Assembly (NCBI GenBank): GCA_902795255.1
Contig: CADBKS010000124.1
Location: 1 to 8,508, forward strand
From: an uncultured Chloroflexota bacterium
Lineage (GTDB): Bacteria; Chloroflexota; Anaerolineae; Anaerolineales; Anaerolineaceae
Direction: 5' to 3'
DNA length: 8,508 nt
In this document: positions 5,323 through 8,508 of the stretch, one piece after another
Layout: every line of letters starts with the position of its first letter
Position numbering within the stretch: the first letter of the stretch is position 1
The notes under the pieces: generated by a model
What the model saw: the letters and a program-made list of their open reading frames with translations, nothing else
Database searches by the model: none
What the model was told of the DNA's origin: nothing
Translations under genes and position numbers: made by a program

Positions 5323-6660
5323 CTATTCCCCGCCCGCGGTGCTCTCTTCGGCGACTTCCGCCGGCACGATGTCCGCGTATTCTTCTTCGAGCGTGTCATA
5401 GGCCGCGATCGCCTGATCGAAACGCGCCAGCAGATCCGCTTCACTGTAGAGGCCTTCCGGGGTCCGCTCCAGACCGGCGAAGGTGACCGGGAAGACCGCG
5501 GGGCTGCTGCCCTGACCGAGCAGGGGCATGCCGCGCAGCTGATCCGTTTTCAGGTACACCAGATCCGCGCCCCACAGGGCCTTTCCGTCCGGGCCGCTCC
5601 ATTTCGTGAACACCAGCTTGCAGCCGATCGGGGTCTTGACCTCGATCGCATCCGGCAGGATGTATTCTTCCACATCCAGCGCGGCCAGGACGCTGGCGAT
5701 GTTGGAGTCATGCCCGCACAAAAAGGTGAAGAGCCTGCCGTCCTCCGTTATCTCGTCCCGGATCTCCTCCAGCAGCGGATGCGCCACATTCACGGCAATC
5801 AGCGGGGCGGCGAAGAGAAAATCCACATAGAGATCTTTGATCTCGGAGATCTTCCGCCATTCCTCAAAGCCGATCTTGTGTCCGAAAGCCGCCTTCAGTT
5901 CATCCGGCTCCTCGTAATACTGCAGCACCAGCGCGTCGGCCGCGGAACAGCCCGTTTTCAGGGAACCGCTCATGCCCGGTTCGGCTCCGGCCTCCAGGAT
6001 GACCGCGGTGTCATCGGTCCGGAATGGCTTGAGGGTCCCGTTCCGGAAGGCTTCGGTTTCCTCCATGTCGGTCACGTCCGTCAGCAGCGCGTAATTGTCT
6101 TCCAGACCGGCGATCTTTTCCGAAAACAGGGAACGCATTTGCGCCTCAGCATAGTCCCGGTAGGTGTCGGAGACAAATGTCAGCACCGGGGAAAAGACCG
6201 GGTCCATTTTGTCATATTCGGCGTGATATTCGATCAGAAGGTTCGCCGTCGGCAGGAACCCCGCGCTGAAATACTGCGAAGTGGCGATCGTCCGCTGTTT
6301 GGCGTTGGCGTAAACGCGGACCTCGTTCCCCTCCGGCCGGTAATTTTCGGGGATCAGCCCCTCGACCTCCAGCCACTTGCGGAAATACTGGCCCATCTCG
6401 GTTTCCAGCACCCCGCCGCGCAGCGAAAGCTCGCTCGGGGCCGAGCTCCAGGCGAACCATTCATGCGGCGTGATCTCCCCGAGCACGGACCCCTTCCCGC
6501 TCAGCGGGGAGCGGATGCTGTGCCGGCTGAGGACCACCACCTGTTCCAGGGTGTATCCCTCCCGGGAAAGCGGCCATCCCTGCGCATCATCGGCAAGCGC
6601 GGTGACGGGGAACAGCAGTACGGCAATGAGAAACAGCGTTAAAAACAGTTTTCGGATCAT
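5323..6660 (-). CDS. Secreted histidine acid phosphatase (phytase or glucose-1-phosphatase-like)
   Basis: The 445-residue precursor starts at ATG 6660 with AAAGGAG five bases upstream. Residues 1-23 are a classic Sec signal peptide (basic start, hydrophobic core, cut after ALA23). VVVLSRHSIRSP (41-52) is the branch-2 histidine phosphatase motif RHGxRxP with Ser in place of Gly: H47 is the nucleophile, R46 and R50 bind phosphate. KQRTIATSQYF supplies the second arginine (R123). CGHDSNI (315-321) is the HD motif, with D318 as the likely proton donor. No lipobox, membrane anchor or sortase signal is seen. The protein should remove phosphate from phosphomonoesters outside the membrane; whether the substrate is phytate, a sugar phosphate or another ester cannot be told. 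The C-terminus is acidic. The gene stands alone, with repeats on both sides. Confidence 0.92.
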   Translation of the reverse strand: MIRKLFLTLFLIAVLLFPVTALADDAQGWPLSREGYTLEQVVVLSRHSIRSPLSGKGSVLGEITPHEWFAWSSAPSELSLRGGVLETEMGQYFRKWLEVEGLIPENYRPEGNEVRVYANAKQRTIATSQYFSAGFLPTANLLIEYHAEYDKMDPVFSPVLTFVSDTYRDYAEAQMRSLFSEKIAGLEDNYALLTDVTDMEETEAFRNGTLKPFRTDDTAVILEAGAEPGMSGSLKTGCSAADALVLQYYEEPDELKAAFGHKIGFEEWRKISEIKDLYVDFLFAAPLIAVNVAHPLLEEIRDEITEDGRLFTFLCGHDSNIASVLAALDVEEYILPDAIEVKTPIGCKLVFTKWSGPDGKALWGADLVYLKTDQLRGMPLLGQGSSPAVFPVTFAGLERTPEGLYSEADLLARFDQAIAAYDTLEEEYADIVPAEVAEESTAGGE

Positions 6661-6713
6661 GATCTCTCCTTTGAAGAATGAGCGCTGCGCGCAGGGGGCA
6701 GTACGCTGCGCTT

Positions 6714-6748
6714 AGTGAATAGTGAAAAGTGAATAGTGAAAAGTGCGC
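6714..6748. repeat. AGTGAAA-type heptamer array x5
   Basis: Five 7-base units: AGTGAAT, AGTGAAA, AGTGAAT, AGTGAAA, AGTGCGC, bounded by ACGCTGCGCTT on the left and GCGCTCCGCGC on the right. If the TATAAT at 6779-6774 is the phosphatase promoter, this array lies in the phosphatase mRNA leader. Confidence 0.85.
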
Positions 6749-6773
6749 TCCGCGCAGCCCCTTTTTTTATGTA

Positions 6774-6779
6774 ATTATA
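6774..6779 (-). promoter_or_regulatory. -10 box candidate for the phosphatase gene
   Basis: A perfect TATAAT on the minus strand, 113 bases upstream of the ATG, in the only AT-rich patch of this gap. No convincing -35 was found. It would give a leader of about 105 bases containing the AGTGAAA heptamers and two palindromes. Confidence 0.35.
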
Positions 6780-6833
6780 CACATATCCGGCTGGCAGGGG
6801 GCAGTACGCTGCGCGCAGGGGAGCGCTCCGCTT

Positions 6834-6861
6834 AGTGAAAAGTGAATGGTGAAAAGTGCGC
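6834..6861. repeat. AGTGAAA-type heptamer array x4
   Basis: Units AGTGAAA, AGTGAAT, GGTGAAA, AGTGCGC, identical in order to the array at 3555-3582, and preceded by a GCGCTCCGCTT palindrome. The segment 6790-6834 also repeats words of 6680-6713 (GGGGGCAGTACGCTGCGC), so this gap contains a local duplication. Confidence 0.85.
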
Positions 6862-6872
6862 TGCGCGCCGGG

Positions 6873-6900
6873 GGCAGCCGGCAGCAGGCAGCAGGCAGTT
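6873..6900. repeat. GGCAGCA heptamer array x4
   Basis: Units GGCAGCC, GGCAGCA, GGCAGCA, GGCAGTT. It ends exactly at the GGAAATATGTGCCGC end (6901-6915) of the next composite repeat. Confidence 0.85.
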
Positions 6901-7228
6901 GGAAATATGTGCCGCTTCGCGGCGGGTTAGGATGGCGCCGGTGCCGCAGGGGCCGGTGCAGACGGGGACGGTTTCTGTGAGGCACTTGTGCCTGGCGGAA
7001 CTGTCACCGCCTGCACATTTTGTGATGCACACCAATGAAAAGCGGGAGATTGGCGCCGCTCCCGAAGGCATGTTTTGCAATGAGCACAGTCTTCAGAGAT
7101 AATTCCGAATTCCGCTTTCCGAATTTCGAATTCTCCTGCGCGGAGCGTTATCTTAACCAACGCGAAGCGTCACCGATTTAACTTCACTCTGAACGCTGCA
7201 CTCTTCACACTAAGCGGCAAATTTTTCC
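6901..7228. repeat. RAYT-less composite repeat (copy 2) with inverted ends and a REP-like hairpin
   Basis: Outer ends are GGAAATATGTGCCGC (6901-6915) and, on the minus strand, GGAAAAATTTGCCGC (7228-7214), 13 of 15 identical. Subterminal inverted repeats follow: CGCTTCGCGGCGGG... (6913-6938) and, reversed, CGCTTCGCGTTGG... (7169-7145), with about 20 of 25 positions shared. From about 6964 a REP-like hairpin reads GGGACGGTTTC, GGCAC-TT-GTGCC, GGAACTGTC, the same plan and nearly the same words as the left REPs at the RAYT locus. The 7060-7085 stretch matches 2108-2140 of copy 1. The right part is a TTCACTC heptamer array (7183-7210). It has the look of a non-autonomous element that the RAYT could act on; no gene is evident. 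Confidence 0.65.
7183..7210. repeat. TTCACTC-type heptamer array x4
   Basis: Units TTCACTC, TGAACGC, TGCACTC, TTCACAC, followed by TAAGCG as in the 2191-2296 array, but here the short GAGCGAAGCTC palindrome is replaced by a 20-bp-stem palindrome. Confidence 0.8.
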
Positions 7229-7254
7229 CCGGAACGGGGAAAAATTTGTCGCTT
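7212..7254. repeat. Long palindrome (20-bp stem, GAA loop) at a repeat junction
   Basis: The arms 7212-7231 and 7235-7254 pair over 20 positions with one G-T. Both arms contain the composite-repeat end word (GGAAAAATTTGNCGC) in opposite orientations, so the palindrome may be the head-to-head junction of two repeat ends. It is not a normal intrinsic terminator, because no T-run follows the stem on either strand. Confidence 0.75.
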
Positions 7255-7345
7255 GTTAAGCGACCACAGCGCGTTCATTTTCCCTATACTATAAATATCA
7301 GACAAAAACACGGGAGTGGTCGCTTTTCGGGCGACAATTTTTACG
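7238..7345. repeat. Small inverted-repeat element of about 108 bp next to the ATPase gene
   Basis: Ends GGAAAAATTTGTCGC (7238-7252) and, reversed, GTAAAAATTGTCGC (7344-7331). Inside, AAGCGACCAC (7258-7267) pairs with GTGGTCGCTT (7316-7325). The AT-rich centre holds CCTATACTAT, which also occurs near 8439-8450 upstream of the ATPase gene. The right end contains the ATPase stop codon (7343-7341). It could be a small non-autonomous element, a structured RNA or a terminator region; the sequence does not decide. Confidence 0.45.
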
Positions 7346-8408
7346 CCCTGTTCTCTATCTCGGAGATCACATTTGCAGTCAGCTCATCAAGCTTTGAAAA
7401 GTCCATAGCTGCGATGTAATAGCTTTCAAGATCATCGTGTACCGACTTTGCCGTGCGTATCGTTACCGCCGCTTCCCTTATAAGATCGTCAGCAGCCGCT
7501 TTGTTCATACGCAGCCTCATACGTCTGTCCGAGAGTGCTTTCTTATCATAGAACCGCATCAGGTTTATACGCTTTGCCCCCTCTTCGAGAGTTCTGTCAG
7601 CATAGCTGCCCGAGATAAGTGCGGCGGAAAGCTCGGGGATAATAAGGTGCTGATATCCTGCATCGGCAAGCATCTGCTCGGGTGAGAGTATGACATCGTA
7701 TCCTCGGGAGACCGCTTCGTCGGCAAGACGTGAAAGCAGATAATCAGACGCCGCAAAAAGGTCATCGTGCAGGATATATCTTTCTGCACAGACCGCAAGC
7801 GTTTCATTCATTGTGAGGAAACCGTGCTCGGTAAGCGCAGTAAGTCTGAGAAGGCGTTTTTCACCTGTTCCGCTGCCGTGTTTTCCGAGCAGATGCTTTT
7901 CAAAGCGCTTGACAAAAGCCTCCGTCTTTTCTCCGAGCAGGCAGTCACAGCCGAGCTGACAGGTATCGGAGCAGATATCGGATGCAGCGGAAGTGAACCG
8001 CTGCGCCCTTGTAAGCAGCGAACGGTTCTTGTCAGCCGCAGCGATTATCTCGTCCTTTGATCCGAGCAGTCCGGCGCTGTCCCAGCATTGTCCGAGGTCG
8101 AGATACTTCTGACAGATGCCCGGATAGATCGGCTCAAAAACGTGCGGAGCCGTACCGTCACAAACAGCTGCACCGAGTTCGGGAATGACCACTGCATCGA
8201 GCGATGCAGGATCGGACGAGCAGCAGAAGCGTATCACTCGGTGTGTTTTTTCAAAGTGTTCTGCGATCTTTTTCATCATTGTCGATTTGCCTGTTCCCGC
8301 ACCTCCTTTAAGGAGATAGGTAAAACGTCCGCTGTCACGGATAAGATCTTCAAATTCAGTACGGAAGCGTCCTCCGCTTACAGCTCCGAGAAAATATTTT
8401 TCACTCAT
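7341..8408 (-). CDS. PRK06851-like P-loop ATPase with a degenerate second ATPase half
   Basis: This 355-residue protein starts at ATG 8408 behind GGAGGGG (5-base spacing). FTYLLKGGAGTGKSTMMKKIAE (29-50) holds a perfect Walker A (G35 to T43, K41). CCSSDPASLDAVVIPELGAAVCDGTAPH (62-89) is typical of the uncharacterised PRK06851 family of Firmicute ATPases, which I know as tandem ATPase repeats of about this length. A second half is visible: RYILHDDLFAASDYLLSRLADEAVSRGYDV (210-239) then HLIIPELSAALISGS (254-268) lines up with the first half, but the P-loop glycines and lysine are gone. The closing SVHDDLESYYIAAMDF (322-337) is also family-like. It should bind ATP in the cytoplasm through one site only. 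Substrate and pathway are unknown. It is visibly less GC-rich than the phosphatase and DUF4157 genes, hinting at a separate origin. Confidence 0.88.
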   Translation of the reverse strand: MSEKYFLGAVSGGRFRTEFEDLIRDSGRFTYLLKGGAGTGKSTMMKKIAEHFEKTHRVIRFCCSSDPASLDAVVIPELGAAVCDGTAPHVFEPIYPGICQKYLDLGQCWDSAGLLGSKDEIIAAADKNRSLLTRAQRFTSAASDICSDTCQLGCDCLLGEKTEAFVKRFEKHLLGKHGSGTGEKRLLRLTALTEHGFLTMNETLAVCAERYILHDDLFAASDYLLSRLADEAVSRGYDVILSPEQMLADAGYQHLIIPELSAALISGSYADRTLEEGAKRINLMRFYDKKALSDRRMRLRMNKAAADDLIREAAVTIRTAKSVHDDLESYYIAAMDFSKLDELTANVISEIENRA

Positions 8409-8409
8409 A

Positions 8410-8508
8410 ATTACCCCTCCGATATAAGTTTATATGTATCCTATACTATGCAAAATAAGGCTCAAATGATAATATCTTTTTGCTCTTTTTAGAATAGATA
8501 TTGACTAA
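8410..8508 (-). promoter_or_regulatory. AT-rich upstream region of the ATPase gene
   Basis: About 100 bases of AT-rich sequence precede the SD. Several -10-like words occur on the minus strand (TATTAT, TATAGG, TATAAA) and a TTGAGC could serve as -35, but no pair has clean 16-18 base spacing, so the promoter is not assigned. No gene is seen between here and the window end. Confidence 0.3.

Noticed and set aside
5320..6642. 440-codon open frame on the plus strand
   Set aside because: It is the antisense shadow of the phosphatase gene, whose signal peptide, RHSIRSP and GHDSN motifs and SD are all on the minus strand.
6742..6770. Intrinsic terminator (GCGCTCCGCGC then T-run) on the plus strand
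   Set aside because: The stem is only four pairs, it is separated from the T-run by AGCCCC, and no plus-strand gene ends here; the palindrome is a repeat component.

Overview
The window looks like an accessory or genomic-island stretch of a GC-rich Bacillota chromosome, probably a gut or rumen Clostridia relative. The evidence is SD sequences of the AAGGAG/GGAGGGG type, TATAAT-like -10 boxes, a PRK06851-type ATPase, and REP repeats of the GGGACGGTTC...GAACTGTCCC kind that I recall from clostridial genomes. The taxonomic placement is an inference from style only.

There are five protein genes. (1) 1-1872, minus strand, 3' end outside the window: a DUF4157 protein with an N-terminal HELVH core and a second, C-terminal HELGH metallopeptidase-like domain. 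(2) 2445-3566, plus strand: a class II Fic AMP-transferase with an N-terminal inhibitory helix and a C-terminal winged helix. (3) 4086-4823, minus strand: a REP-associated tyrosine transposase (RAYT, HUH family). (4) 5323-6660, minus strand: a secreted histidine acid phosphatase. (5) 7341-8408, minus strand: a PRK06851-like P-loop ATPase whose second ATPase half has lost its Walker A motif. These genes do not form an obvious pathway. The strands are mixed and every gene sits alone between repeat-filled gaps.

The gaps are the most striking part. All four (1873-2444, 3567-4085 with 4824-5322, 6661-7340) are built from one mosaic repeat system. Its components are: a RAYT gene flanked on each side by two BIME-like units made of paired, inverted REP hairpins; RAYT-less relatives at about 2021-2320 and 6901-7228 with a degenerate copy of the REP hairpin and inverted ends close to GGAAATATGTGNCGC; short tandem arrays of at least six different 7-base words, always with exact 7-base period; and small GC-rich palindromes (GCGCTTCGCGC type) joining these pieces.

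The likely reading is a REPtron-like system in which the RAYT acts on REP hairpins at its own locus and perhaps on RAYT-less copies elsewhere. The associated heptamer arrays resemble the STRR repeats known from cyanobacteria. The repeats reach the ends of genes: the fic stop codon lies in a heptamer array and the ATPase stop codon lies in a repeat terminus. No tRNA, rRNA, CRISPR array or phage structural gene was seen.
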